The position numbers and the translations under genes were made by a program. Source: Chitinophaga sp. E66 (GTDB lineage Bacteria > Bacteroidota > Bacteroidia > Chitinophagales > Chitinophagaceae). From it: 64,000 nt of DNA. Below the pieces are notes generated by a model. The model was not told where the DNA came from, made no database searches, and was given only the letters and a program-made list of their open reading frames with translations. Positions 44,779 through 56,754 of this stretch are shown one piece after another; within the stretch, counting starts at the first letter, position 1, and each line of letters opens with the position of its first letter. The stretch spans positions 3,162,001-3,226,000 of the forward strand of contig CP079103.1 in the NCBI GenBank assembly GCA_019285755.1, given 5' to 3'.

Positions 44779-45340
44779 TTACAACGTTTTTCTTCTACGG
44801 TTACATTACCGGCCATGTCCGAAACCGCCGCCCTGATACGGGTTCCCGTAAGCGTGGTATTGGCCTGTGTGGCTGTGTAAAAGAAGTCCACCTTGTTGTC
44901 GCTCACAACCGCGGCTCCTGTTTCCAGCAATGTTCCGTCTGGCAAAAAGATGGAGACGACCACTCCTTTCACCATGAAATCATCGAAGGCCCGGACTCGG
45001 ATACCGTCTCCGGTTGTGCCGGTATACAAACCGGTGTCGATCGTGCGGATCTCAGGCGGATTGAAAGCGTCCGCCATTGCCACGTTGTAAGCCGACTGTC
45101 CGTCCTTAGCCGCTGCTTTGTACGCGGCGTAAGCTGTCGGATCGTTTTTCACTGCCTGCGCGTAGTTGGCGCTGATCTGGAACTTCTCGCGAACTTCCTT
45201 CTGCTCCAATGTGGGCGGCAATAAACTGCGCCTGGGGCGCCCTGCCAGATGGATTTTCCTGAACGTTGACGGATAACCAATTGTCCGCCAATCGTGCCTG
45301 ATACACCATGCAGTACCAGGTTTTGAGTAGTTGATGCCAT
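44779..45340 (-). CDS. Hypothetical protein with conserved N-terminus, frameshifted
   Basis: Start at 45340: MASTTQNLVLHGVSGTIGGQ, then LVIRQRSGKSI and, after a break near 45240, RAPRRSLLPPTLEQKEVREK. The middle (FQISANYAQAVKNDPTAYAA) is helical and the C-terminal half (DGIRVRAFDDFMVKGVVVSI) is beta-rich. Restoring one A in the run near 44790 gives the natural end VTVEEKTL. About 187 residues. The glycine-rich N-terminus with a GK.I-type turn resembles phage- or surface-associated structural proteins of Bacteroidota, but I do not recognise a named family. Confidence 0.6.
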
Positions 45341-45478
45341 TTTTAAAAGGCTTTTTAAATTTAAATAATTGCCGTCCTTCGCTGCAGTCGATATCCGGCG
45401 TTGACAATTCAAAATTCGGGAACCGGCAATTGAAAAGGCTTGCAGGAAAGGAGAAAAAGCTGACAGGAAAGGAGATTT

Positions 45479-46159
45479 TTGTATTTTCCGGCCTTATTTG
45501 ATAATTACACATTGCAAAACATACTTTTTTCCCGCAAGGCCCTGCATACGGGCATTCTATTCAGCATCCTGCTATGGACGTCCTGCCTGCAATCCCCTCC
45601 CGGCCTGCCCGCCAGCGATCCCTTCGCGGAACTGGTACCCAAAACGGAAGGGCATATCTACTTTGCGAAAGACACTACCTTCTTGCTAAAAGACTATGTA
45701 TCTAAAATACTCTTCCGGATGAAGGAGCCTGACTTTGGCGATTATAAAGGAAACCGGGACTTTGTACGGTTCGTATGGCTTCCCTCCTTCGGGAACGCCA
45801 TAGTAGTACGGGCGCACCGGCTGTCGGATACGGTATATGCACATATTAAGGAACTGAAGAACGACTCGGCTTTAAATACCATCCTGAAAGACACGACCAT
45901 CCAGCTGGGTATCCAGCATTGGCATACGTTTACCCGCCCCTTGCAGAAAAACCGCTTCTGGACGATGGCCATCCGGCCGGCCGAACTCAGCCAGGACGGC
46001 GCCACCTGGTTCATGGAAAGCAAATTCAGGGAAGATTACCGGGTCATCGAAGGCTGGGACACCGGCAAGATGAATTCAGATATCCTGCGCCTGTACGCCA
46101 ATCCGCTCATCTTGTTTGCGGAGAAGTACGTGAACCTTCTATCATCCAAAATCAAATAA
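45479..46159 (+). CDS. Probable lipoprotein of unknown function
   Basis: Intact, 226 residues from the first ATG; an internal start closer to the signal is possible. The N-terminal part contains ILFSILLWTSCLQSPPG, a lipobox-like SC. The body has HIYFAKDTTFLLKDYVSKIL and RFWTMAIRPAELSQDGATWF. Not recognised. It is moderately AT-rich and begins a plus-strand group of three small genes leading to the 3-prime end of the large minus-strand DUF5977 gene. Confidence 0.6.
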   Translation: MYFPALFDNYTLQNILFSRKALHTGILFSILLWTSCLQSPPGLPASDPFAELVPKTEGHIYFAKDTTFLLKDYVSKILFRMKEPDFGDYKGNRDFVRFVWLPSFGNAIVVRAHRLSDTVYAHIKELKNDSALNTILKDTTIQLGIQHWHTFTRPLQKNRFWTMAIRPAELSQDGATWFMESKFREDYRVIEGWDTGKMNSDILRLYANPLILFAEKYVNLLSSKIK

Positions 46160-46171
46160 CACCTGTCGGAT

Positions 46172-46444
46172 ATGCTGCAATATGTTTGGGTATTCAATAG
46201 TGCGGACGCACGCTTTCCCGGAGGTATCTTCACCAGCCTGGACAACGCGGAGCGATGGATCGGCCTGCACCTGTTGAGCGGAACGCTCACCCGGTACCCG
46301 GTGGATATGGGCGCTTATGAATGGGCGATTGAGAAGGGGCTTTTCAGTGTTACGAAATCGGAACACACCTCACCGGCGTTCATTGGAGGCTTCACCGACG
46401 CTGGACAGGAACATTTTCATTATGAGGATGGTAGCAGGGCGTAA
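46172..46444 (+). CDS. DUF7710-like small protein, immunity-type context
   Basis: Intact, 90 residues. VWVFNSADARFPGGIFTSLD, AERWIGLHLLSGTLTRYPVD and MGAYEWAIEKGLF match what I remember of DUF7710 proteins, which are often found beside polymorphic toxins. It lies 12 bases after the preceding lipoprotein gene and 20 before a DUF6984-like gene. A role as an immunity protein is inferred from context only. Confidence 0.6.
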   Translation: MLQYVWVFNSADARFPGGIFTSLDNAERWIGLHLLSGTLTRYPVDMGAYEWAIEKGLFSVTKSEHTSPAFIGGFTDAGQEHFHYEDGSRA

Positions 46445-46464
46445 ATAAACTTCTCCCAAAAATT

Positions 46465-46794
46465 ATGAATCCTCTCAGAAAACCGTTAGTAAAAGAGCTG
46501 GCGTTAATAAAACTCCTGGTGCAAAAAGCCAACCTCGCCCTGCCAATTGACTGGCATATCAAACTCTGCGTTCAATTGATGAAAGACGGAGGCATGGGAA
46601 GCCTTCTATTACTTCCTGACGGAATTACCACCAATGATCGAAAAATCGGGAAGAGAATAAGCGAATACCAGTTCCAGGATGCCGATGGCGTTCAGGTAAT
46701 AGCGTCATTGAATCTGGATACTAACGGTCATTTATATGAATTAGATCTCTGGAAGACTGATTTTAGCCCATTGATTCGTTATCCTGAAGAATAA
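46465..46794 (+). CDS. DUF6984-like small protein, immunity-type context
   Basis: Intact, 109 residues. MNPLRKPLVKELALIKLLVQ at the start, LMKDGGMGSLLLLPDG in the middle, and VIASLNLDTNGHLYELDLWK at the end resemble the DUF6984 family from memory (RxL..E...; M.DGGMGSL). No signal peptide, so cytoplasmic. Sits immediately before a bidirectional terminator shared with the DUF5977 gene. Function inferred only. Confidence 0.6.
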   Translation: MNPLRKPLVKELALIKLLVQKANLALPIDWHIKLCVQLMKDGGMGSLLLLPDGITTNDRKIGKRISEYQFQDADGVQVIASLNLDTNGHLYELDLWKTDFSPLIRYPEE

Positions 46795-46817
46795 AATATT
46801 CCAACTACGAAGTCAAA

Positions 46818-46843
46818 CATCCCGGGCCTTTTGGCCCGGGATG
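46818..46843. terminator. Bidirectional terminator
   Basis: Perfect eleven-base stem CATCCCGGGCC (46818-46828) / GGCCCGGGATG (46833-46843) with loop TTTT, between the convergent DUF6984-like and DUF5977-tailed genes. Confidence 0.85.
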
Positions 46844-46864
46844 CAAATATTATTTCAAACCTTG

Positions 46865-49800
46865 CTATCTGCAAACTTCCTGGTTGGCTAGTTGCTGGCC
46901 GTTTGTATTAAATATGATCCGCGCCTGATCGTCTGCATCTTCCTGGCTGACAAGGGAAATGACTGTACCCATTGGTAAAGTGTAATATACGCCTCTGGAG
47001 TACTGGTTGGCAGGACAGGTCTTCGTAAATGACCCGGATCTCGGCGCACTCATAAAAACATTTGGCCCGGCCGTCATAGGAAGATCGCAGGAAGCTGAGC
47101 TTCATAAGGCGGATAATAAGGTCCTTGTCCCACATTTTGCTGATTGGGTTCCACCAGTACCACTTCTCCACCTACCCGCTTTCTTCGCTGGCCATATATG
47201 CGCCATCCAGTTGCAAACAAGTGAGGAACCCTTTCAACAGAAACAATACTCATACCATTACGGTAACTGGTTTGTTGCGGAGACATCATGATCGTACCCT
47301 CATAATCAACATGACTATCTCTCAGGAAACCGATTGTCACCGGCATATCCGTATAACCACCGCCCGCAAAATGAATTACCAGTTTAACGGTAGCGCCATA
47401 CCTCCACTCTTTGGAGTCGCGGTAAATCCTGAATTTTGTTACATTATCCGTCCCTGGTTCCGTCCAAACCTGGACCACACTATAATCGCTCTTTTGGGGC
47501 ACATGCCCGTAATCCAACGAAGTCTGGCAATACATTCCGTACGGCTGCCATACCACTTCCGTTTTGGGCCGGCATTCTCCATAAGTATTCGCATAGTTCT
47601 GGCTATTGGCCGCAATATCGGCGGCAGCCGCCGCATCCGCGGCAGACTGGCTGACGAAAGACATATACGTCCGTCCCGGTACAGTGTATGTCATTTCAGT
47701 GCCGTAGTCAGTAGAAGTACAATTATTCCGTTTCAGCGTAACGCTCGAATATGCGTTATAGAAAGTCACAGGCAACGTGGGGCTTAATCCACCGCCTTTA
47801 TCCAGGTCGTACGCGAATTGGCGAAGAATGCGGTTTTCCTTGTCGCGCACCAGCTTCAGGCGCTGCAGTCCGTCGAATTCATAACTAACGACATCGTCTC
47901 TCTCATTGATCTCTGTAGAGACCTGGCCCGAAGGATCATAAGCGATCGTTTTTACCATGGCGTCTTTAGGCATGATACGCAGTTCGTCTATCTTTGCATT
48001 GCTGGAGTTGACGTAAACTTGCTGCCCCGTGGGCACCGTTACCTGGTGCGTATGCAGTTTCAGTCCTTTAGCATTGGCCGGACCTATAGAAATGGGAGCC
48101 GCACCATTTACGGCGCAGGCTGTGGCGGACCAATACGTAACCAGGTAAACGCCGGCTGGCATATTCTTATAGATGCTGTTATTGAGGGCGAAATCATAAG
48201 CAAGCGTGCCGGACACGGTGGCCGCAGGCAACGCCGATACGGCCGTTTCGCTATATACCCATCCCCTTTGTCCGGGTCGTCAAGAAGTATAACCGATCTG
48301 GTTGCCATTCGACTGGTCGGCTTTTGCCGTCATGAGCATGCCCCGTGCCCCCAAACAAGCGCATGCCGGAGGTTCGCATCGTCCATATAATATTCGGTCG
48401 GGTTGTTCCGTGCGTCTAACGCGCTAAATGTAAGACGCCGTTTATATACCGACGGTGGGATAAAGTTTCCTGACGCATCGATCGCCGCATAAGTATAGCT
48501 AGCTAACGGGGTGCTTAACTCCATCTGGTATTCTTCCCGTAAAACAGGTTTATCCGGGAAAAAGGTTGCGATCTTACCGCCGGTCAACACCGAAGTGCCG
48601 GCCCTGTCTATGCCCTGCAATGTCTCGATGGGAACTGAAAGTATATTAGATTCAAAGAGGCGCTTGATACCGAGCGCGGCGTCGTTACCGGCGCTCCCTG
48701 TATTGTACTGATTGGCATACCGCATCATCTGGAAAGTGGCCTCTCCTTTAGAATTAGTTTTAGTGATCCTGGAGGGTTGAAGAAATCCGTTATAGGCATA
48801 TTGAATATTATTCTCCAGGGTTAATCCATTCTCATATATTTTTTCGGTGGTAGAGACCAGCTTATAGGCCCCGGTTTTGAGGGAATAGAACGTGAACACG
48901 AAAGGAGACTCCCACCCTTCCAGACCGCGCTGCACGTTTTCCGAAACCGTCCCCGTGCGTTTAATCCGCTCGGTTATCAGGAAACCGACATCGGGATAAG
49001 TTGCTTCATTGAGTACCTGGTATCCGTGAATAATGTCTTTCTTTAGCTCAAAAGTAATAGGAGATGTTTGCTTGAATTCCTGCTGCCGTTGCAGGTGGCC
49101 CCGTTTCCAATGAGAAGTGAGCGTTCCGGGCATGAATTCGGGGATAGTGGCGATCAACTGGTCCGTCTCATAAGAATACTGATAGGTGATCTTCCCCGTC
49201 GTATTGCCAGGCGCGCCAAGATATTCGGTCACGAAGGGATAGTAAACCATGGTGCCGTCGTAGTCATTATTATCCACCGTTGGATTGGAACTATACGTAT
49301 GCGTTGTGTATTCGCAAATCGGCGCCGACAAACCGAATCCGTTCATCCCCATACCTGGTACCTGGCTTCCCTATGATGAAAATTGACCGGTAAAACGGAA
49401 TTCAACACACCATTACCGCTCTCGTCTCCGGGGTTCATGCCATAATTGTAGGTTCTAATCAATGGCTGACTCCTTCCTGTGGAAAACTGTAGATAGATTT
49501 GATGCGGACACCGCCACCCAGTTGGGGCTCAGCAACACCGTTTGCATATTGATGCGGCTCATAGTTAAACAGGGTATACCCCCTGTGGGGAACTGGATTC
49601 TCCTGAGCATGCCCATTTGTACAAAGGAAGGGTCGGGTTTCCGGGAGTTGGGATCATTCCCTAATGTGATCGGAGCGCCATAGGGAAACCACGTAGAGAC
49701 GCCGGGGATCAAAGTAGGATTGCTTCGCCCGTTATAATATCCCCAATAATCTTTCGATTTGGAATTCAACGGCACCACATCGGATGTTTCATACGCAAAG

Positions 49801-50949
49801 CGATATACCATCTTTTCTGTAGCAGTGGCAGACACTATGGAAATTGAATCCAGCCGCAACCGGGGCGCCATGCCGCCGAAGTAAGATTGATGGAACTGCA
49901 CTGTCCGCAACAATTTCATCACTCCTTTTTCCTTGCCATATACATTGATTTTATCGAGGAGCGCGAGGACAGATCGGTGCGGTTGGTAGCGCTAAGCACA
50001 AACTCGACTTTTCCATTATCATACAGAATTTCCTTCATCAGTCGTTGCCCGGTACTGTAAGACACTTCCAGTGTACCTGGCGTAACGGATTGGGTGGCGC
50101 GCACCCCACTCCCCATTGCTGAATGTTCCCCTTCAATGTGAGGTAATCTTCAAATTCCGTAAACAAATTCATGCTCTGATATGGCTGATAGCGAAACAGG
50201 ACCGAATCCGTATTGTCCGCAGAATTAATTGTGGTAAGTGGCCAGGCCGACCGATAACCCAATGAGGAACTACCTCGATTGGTGATTGACGATTCGAATA
50301 TTGGTTCTCCATTAGTATTTCCGAAAGTATATAACTTACCGGCTTCGTCCGTTAACTGTAGATGCACGATTTCGGAATTCGCATTCGGATCCATCGTCCG
50401 GGAAATTTTCACCGGGTCATAGGGAACCGTCACCGCCTGCTGTCCGTATCCGGGCCAAAAAAGTGCCCGTACTTTCCGGGGACTTTGTAAGAAAAGATAT
50501 CCGGTTCGTTATCCATGAACTTGTCCATTACACGCAACAGGTAGGCATACCCATCGGCGCTGCTGGTACTGATCTCGTTGGGTTTACGCAGGTAAAAATC
50601 GGAACGGAAATAGGACATCGGCCAGCCATCGTCCAACCCTTTCACCTTATGCCCAACAAACCCTCCGGCGTTTACACTCCAACCCAGGCCAGCCCAGCTG
50701 GCCACGTCAGTCACTTTGATGCCAGAGGCGTGGTAAGACAAAGTGATTGGTACGGTGTGTTGCCGTGTTTTTACCTCATATAGCGGAATGGTAATGTCTG
50801 GCATTCCCGGAACATATCCACGGAAAAATTGCCGTATCGTTCCATAGCGGAAACGTTGGGGATTTAGGCGGGTCAGGAATCGGCCTTTTATTTTCCTGTG
50901 CGGCAAGAGATAATGGTATAAGGGCTAAGGCAAGGAACTTAAAACGCAT
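46865..50949 (-). CDS. Large secreted YD/RHS-like protein with C-terminal DUF5977 repeats, frameshifted
   Basis: About 1361 residues after repair of some eight breaks. Start at 50949 with signal peptide MRFKFLALALIPLSLAAQEN. The N-terminal region has MPDITIPLYEVKTRQHTVPI, TLSYHASGIKVTDVASWAGL and GWSVNAGGFVGHKVKG, a cell-surface beta signature common in Bacteroidota. YD-type elements occur around 47880 (IAYDPSGQVSTEINERDDVV; YEFDGLQRLKLVRDKENRIL). Then come two DUF5977 repeats: one near 47600-47770 (TFYNAYSSVTLKRNNCTSTD; VSQSAADAAAAADIAANSQN) and a last one ending NTNGQQLANQEVCR. It is divergent from the RHS toxin gene at 51263. Role unknown; possibly a surface partner or carrier of that toxin. 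Confidence 0.75.
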
Positions 50950-51262
50950 GGAATTATGAATAAGGGTATATAAATCGGGTTACATTTGGTATGGGAATAC
51001 ATCAAATTACATTTCCTTCTTCGTATTACAAAAAAATATTCCGGCATTTCAGGATATCACCGCCCCAAGCATAAATTGACACACGTTTTTAACCGTTTCA
51101 GGGTTCCTAAGTACGCATTTGAACAAAAAATCCGGCACACGCAAAAAAATACGACCGGCAATTTATGCTAACGGTTGATTTTTTTCTTAAATTAACGTGT
51201 GAAGTTGCATTAACCCGATTGTCCCTGATTTACCCGATTCTAACTGACAAGTTCCCGTACTT
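50950..51262. other. AT-rich intergenic region between two divergent giant genes
   Basis: 313 bases. TACATTTG at 50981-50988 matches the plus-strand minus-seven consensus but lacks a TTTG partner and is far from the plus gene. No RNA gene or repeat recognised. Confidence 0.5.
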
Positions 51263-54200
51263 ATGACCAAACGACTCCTTTTATCCCTGTTGTTGCCTGC
51301 TGCTGCTTTCGCCCAGCAACCCAATTCCAGCACACCTGCCGCTAAAACCGCCCGGCCCGTGCCCACTGCTTATGCTTCCGGTACCAAGGTAAACTACGTC
51401 CGCACCTGGACGCCTAACCAGCCGTTGACAGACCCTGCGCTCGTAGTATCCGCGACAGATGTGGCAAATGTGCCCCAGGCTACCTCCTACTTCGATGGAC
51501 TGGGCAGGCCATTGCAAACAGTGGCGAAAGGAGTCTCCCCTGTTACTAAAAAGGATTTAGTTTCCCCGGTAATATATGACAACCTGGGCCGGGAGTCCTT
51601 CAAGTATCTGCCTTATACCAGTACTGCGGGCGACGGGGCATTTAAAAATAATCCGTTTGCTGACCAGAAGACTTTTTATGATGGCTTCCTGACCACCGGT
51701 AATAATAACAAAGAAGATATTTATTATGGTGAAACCCAGTTTGAGGCATCACCATTAAACAGGGTAACCAAAACAATGGCTCCCGGCAATAACTGGACAG
51801 GTTCGGCACGTGGAGCTGCGACACAATACCTTCTCAATACAATTACCGACGAAGTGCGTATCTGGAATGTGAGCACGACCCTGGCAGGCAATATTCCCAC
51901 TTCCACAATTGCCTCTCCCGGGGCATATGCGGCAGGATCGCTTTATAAAAACATGGTCACAGATGAAAACGGGAAACAGGTAACTGAGTACAAGGATAAA
52001 GACGACAGGGTCGTCCTCAAAAAGTGCAGATCGCCGCAACGCCAGGCACTAACCATGCCGGCTGGCTGTGCACCTACTATGTGTACGATGATATGAATAA
52101 CCTCCGTTTCGTGCTCCCGCCCCGTGCAGTGGAGCGACTGGCGGCGGCAAGCTGGGTATTAAGCGCGGAAGTGAGCAAGAACCTTTGTTTCCGTTATGAA
52201 TACGATGGCCGCAACCGGATGATCATTAAACAGGTTCCCGGCGCAGAGCAGGTAGAAATGGTATATGATCAGCGTGACCGCCTGGTGCTCTCCCGCGATG
52301 GCAACCTGAAGGCCGTGACAGGCAAGTGGATGGCCACCCTGTACGACAACCTGAACCGCCCTACCGCGACAGGTATCTACTCCAGCACACTGAGCCATGA
52401 CGCACTCATTACCGCCATGAACGGCGCCACGACCAGCACAACGATAACGACCAATACGCCCGCTATTGATAACCTGGTCGTTTCCCAATACCAGACAGGC
52501 GTTAATGAATATAAGGCCCGGGTAAGCGTAGAGCTCACAGATGGCTTTGAAACCCCTACCGCTGGCAGTACAGATGTATGGGTAGACCCGGCCATGACCG
52601 GAACATCCGAAAACCTTACATCCACGCTCTCGCTACCCAACCTCGACGGAAACTTTTATGCGCTGACCTATACTTATTACGACAATTACACTTTCGCAGG
52701 CGCCAAGCCTGCCCAATCTGCCTATTTTACCAAGCCGCAGGCGGGCGCTAACCCCTACCAGGAAGTGATTGTTCCCAGTTCTCAGGTAAAAGGAATGGTA
52801 ACAGGCACTAAGGTTCGGGTATTGGACACGGACCAGTTCCTCCTCACCACGACTTACTATGATGCGAAAGGCCGTCCGGTACAAACCCTTAGTGATAATA
52901 TCCATTCCGGATTTGACATCGTCACTACCCTCTATGACTTTGCGGGTAAAGCCCTCAGCACCTACCACCATCACAACAACCCGAAGGCCGGCGCGGCAGG
53001 ATCTGTCCGGATGCTGACCAACATGGCATACGACCATGCTGGCCGCGTTACCAAAGTCACCAAGCAGCTCAATGACAACGCCGCCTATACCCGGGACATA
53101 GCCACCAATACCTACGACGCCCTGGGGCAATTACAGCGCAAGGAGTTTAAAAATGCCGCCGGTACCGTGATCGAGAGCATGGATTATACCTATAACATCC
53201 GTGGCTGGAATAAAGGCATTAACCGCAAGCACGTCCTTGGTACCGAGACCCATTACTTTGGCCAGGAGTTACATTATGACGAAGGCTTCACCAATAAAGA
53301 CTATGCGGGTAATATCGCCGGGGTAACCTGGAAAGGCACGAAGGTAACCACCGGCACGGCGCCCACCGCCAATGCACTGGGATACACCTATGATGCGGCC
53401 AATCGATTCTTAAAGGGATATTTCACCCAGTCGACCACCGGCTCCACCGCCTACACCCGTACTACGGTTAATTACGACGCTTATATGGGAGACGGCGCCG
53501 ACCCCGCTACCGCCTATGATGCTAACGGCAATATCAAACGGATGCGCCAATGGGGCAAAAAGGCACCGCGGAAGGCACGCTTATTGACGATCTTGCTTAT
53601 GTCTATGATACCACCGGCGTTACCGGCGGCAATAAGCTCTATAAGGTGACCGACGCCGCCAACGACCCCGCCACCACGCTGGGCGACTTTGCGGACCAAA
53701 ACACTGCCGCTACGTTTGATTACGCGTATGATAAGAACGGCAACCTTACCAAAGATGAGAACAAGAAAATCTCCGCCATTCACTATAACCTGCTGAACCT
53801 GCCTAAAACCATAGCCATCACCGGCAAGGGCACCATCAGTTACATCTACGACGCCACAGGCCGCAAACTGGCTAAAACTGTCGTTGACCAGACAGTATCT
53901 CCGAATAAGACCACCCGGACCGACTACATGGGCCCGGTGATCTACGACAACGACGCCCTGCAGCTGATCAGCCATGAAGAGGGGCGTATCCGTCCGCTGG
54001 CCGCAGGTGGCTTTACCTACGATTACTTCATGAAAGACCACCTGGGCAACGTGCGCATCGTGCTGGCGGAGACCAATCCTCCCCAGCAGCTATACCTGGC
54101 CAGCATGGAGACGGAAAAAGCAGCTGTAGAAACAGCAACCTTCAGCAATATCGACGAATCCCGGACGGATAAGCCCGTGGGCTATCCGGAAGACACGCAG

Positions 54201-55773
54201 ACGGATAAGAACGAATTTGTAGCCAAGCTTAATGGCAAAGATGCCGATCGCAGGATCGGGCCGAGCATCGTCTTAAAGGTGAAATCCGGGGATACGGTTC
54301 GATTGGGTGCGAGGGCTTTCTATAAGTCACAAGGACCAGACAAAGCGCAGAAGACCACCGCCCCTGCATCAGATATGGCCGCGGCGCTGGTAAGAGCATT
54401 CGGCAACCCCGGCGCTGCCGCTGCCGCAGGGCACGGAGGCACTGAAGGATCGAACGGTACTCCCTTCAACAACAACTTCGTAGGCGACAGCTGGAACAGG
54501 ATGAAGGAGCGGGACCCCAAATCCCCAACAACCCGGACCGCCCCGCGCGTACCTGAATTTTGTGCTGTTCGATGAAGACTTTAACTTAGTGGAAGGCTCC
54601 AGTGGTGTGAAACAGGTTGCTGCCCAACCCGATGAGCTGCAAACGCTGGCGACCGGCGATGTGGTAATGGAGAAATCCGGCTTCCTGTATGTTTACACCA
54701 GCAACGAGACCCAGCAGGATGTGTTCTTTGATAATGTGGCCTTAACCCTGAGCGGGACGCCTGTGCTGGAGGAGACGCATTATTATCCGTTTGGGTTGGC
54801 GATGGCGGGCCTGAGTGAGAAGGCAATTTATAATCCGCTAAACCGCATCCAGTTTAATGGTAAGGAGTTGCAGAATAAGGAGTTCGCGGGAAATAGTGGT
54901 AGCGGCTTGGAGTGGTACGATTATGGGGCGAGGATGTACGATCAGCAAATTGGAAGGTGGCATGCTCTTGATCCATTAAGTGAGGAGTACATCCAGTATT
55001 CGCCTTACAATTTTGCGACAAACAACCCTATTTATTTCTATGACGAAGATGGACGCTTTTTAGGGACTTTTATAGGAGCTGTAGTTGGAGGTGTTGTTGG
55101 TGGGGTAAGGGCTGCAATCAGGGGTGAAAACGTAGCGAGAGGTATCGGGCGTGGCATGATATCTGGAGCTGTAGCGGGTGCTGTGGTGGATCTTACAATA
55201 GCAACCGCAGGAACTGGTACAATCGCGCTGGTGGCGGCCGGTGCGTTATCAGGTGCTGCAGGAAATGCTATTGATCAGGGTTTTAATATCCACGACGGTA
55301 AGCAGGCTTCATTTGAGTGGGGTCAATTGGGTATTTCGGCTGGAATTGGAGGAGGATTAGGCTATGCTGGTGCCAAGTTGGCGCCTTGGTTTTCAAAAGT
55401 ATTCAATAAGACAAGCGGAGGTAAAACGCCGGTAGTTGAAATTGAGCAGCCGACTATCACGCAGTTTGGTGAGCGAGTTGTCTCGCCGCCTATTGGAGGT
55501 AATGCTAATCCAGCTGCGAATCTTGGAGGAAGAGGGGCGCCTAAACCGTCTCCTAAGTTTAAGCTCCCCACTAACCCACCGCAATCACCTCCGGCACAAG
55601 TTCCACCGGGATATAATCTAAGGGTGATGCCACCTACTCAACAGTATCCCAATGGTTATTGGGTACTTGAAAAGGCAATGCCACAAGGAGGCTTCCAGAA
55701 AGTCAATCCTTCTACAATGAAACCAGGGCCTAATCCCGATACTCACGTTCCGTTACCAGAAGGTTATTGGTAA
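51263..55773 (+). CDS. RHS-repeat polymorphic toxin with DUF6443-type N-terminus, frameshifted
   Basis: About 1503 residues after three breaks (near 52025, 53565, 54525). Signal peptide MTKRLLLSLLLPAAAFAQQ. Next NYVRTWTPNQPLTDPALVV and TSYFDGLGRPLQTVAKGVSP, the DUF6443 signature. YD/RHS repeats run from about 52080 to 54050 (for example YEYDGRNRMIIKQVPGAEQV; YIYDATGRKLAKTVVDQT), and the RHS core ends ARMYDQQIGRWHALDPLSEE with YSPYNFATNNPIYFYDEDGR. A hydrophobic glycine-rich stretch (about 55060-55380) follows, then a Pro-rich linker and the tip NPSTMKPGPNPDTHVPLPEG. The tip is a small toxin-like domain reminiscent of polymorphic toxin type 24, unverified. The gene for its presumed immunity protein starts 20 bases later. 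Confidence 0.8.
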
Positions 55774-55793
55774 TTCTTTATAAAAATAGTGTT

Positions 55794-56154
55794 ATGTACT
55801 TTATACCGAAAGAGTTTGATTTTTCACAGTTCAAAGGAGATTATATACAGCAAATATGCTTTAGCATAAACAACATTGTTCTTTTTTTTTGAAAGGAAAG
55901 GTTATATAAAAATAGAAGGAAGATTTACATTGGTAGATGAACATGGAAGCCCCTACGTATATGAAATCTATCCGGTTAATGAAGATTTTGGGTTAATAAA
56001 ATTGCTTGAACAAAAAATAGACGCAGTAAGCACAAATGAAGAGCGAAGTAATCTTATTATTAGTTTTGAAAATGGCTTTGTATTAAAGTTACTAGGTGAA
56101 GAGGGGTATGAATCATTTACTTTGAATATAGGAGAAGATAGGATAATAATATAA
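55794..56154 (+). CDS. Probable immunity protein of the RHS toxin, frameshifted
   Basis: Starts at 55794, 20 bases after the toxin stop: MYFIPKEFDFSQFKGDYIQQ. A run of nine T residues at 55872-55880 contains one T too many; with eight the frame continues as IVLFFERKGYIKIEGRFTLV and ends GYESFTLNIGEDRIII. About 120 residues, no signal peptide. The pattern (L.F.NG..L.L, YESF, closing I..G..I.V) resembles DUF6188-type immunity proteins from memory. Position and AT-richness support the immunity role; the fold is inferred. Confidence 0.6.
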
Positions 56155-56239
56155 TCCTTTCTATTTATTCCACATAATCCCGCACGATCCGTGGCGGCTT
56201 TTTACGCAGGGCGACGCATGGAGTAGGCACAGGCATATG

Positions 56240-56754
56240 TGTTACTGCAAGACCTGTAAGTCTGGTTAGGACCACCGCACCTGCAGCCGATAAGGCAGCG
56301 GTAGTCCCAATTCCTCCTATCTTACGGGCGGTTCGAGCTGGAAAAACAACAACTTTGTTCAGGGCAGTCTCTAATGCGGAGTTAGATGACATAGCCTTAC
56401 ATGGATTACGAGCACATGAAAACGGCTACGCAATATCTAAATTATTCGCTACCACTGCCGAAGATGCGGCAAGATATGGAAAAGTTTTTATCAAGCCTTC
56501 GATAAAACTCCCAATACAATTATCAAAGTAAAAGTACCCTCATGAACGATTCGGTATGCTGAGAAAATACCAATGGATGGAATGAATGCAGTAAGTATAG
56601 GAAGGCTACAAATGGGATTACCTTTAATGGAATACTATCGCTCGATTGAAAATGCGGGAACGATCACTGGAGCAGCTCCCAGGATGCTAGATCAAAACAA
56701 CAATCCTATTCATCCAACATGGGTTCCTCAAGTTGGTAAAATCAAACTAAGTGA
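56240..56754 (+). pseudogene. Displaced C-terminal toxin module, ART-like, degenerate
   Basis: No start codon and no RHS core of its own. In one frame it reads VTARPVSLVRTTAPAADKAA, then TLFRAVSNAELDDIALHGLR and ENGYAISKLFATTAEDAARY, followed after a one-base shift near 56487 by FYQAFDKTPNTIIKVKVPS and a TGA. Further on it gives TIRYAEKIPMDGMNAVSIGR and LPLMEYYRSIENAGTI. The FRAVS..EL.DI start and later K.FAT..E.A..YG pattern resemble ADP-ribosyltransferase-like toxin tips. This is what a silent toxin cassette downstream of an RHS gene looks like. The remaining stop may be real decay or sequence error. Confidence 0.5.

Noticed and set aside
56165..56392. 75-residue minus-strand ORF downstream of the immunity gene
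   Set aside because: It lies antisense to a plus-strand reading that continues into a toxin-like sequence (FRAVSNAELDD). The peptide is a low-complexity hydrophobic stretch and has no recognised family. I kept the plus-strand reading, though the minus one cannot be fully excluded.
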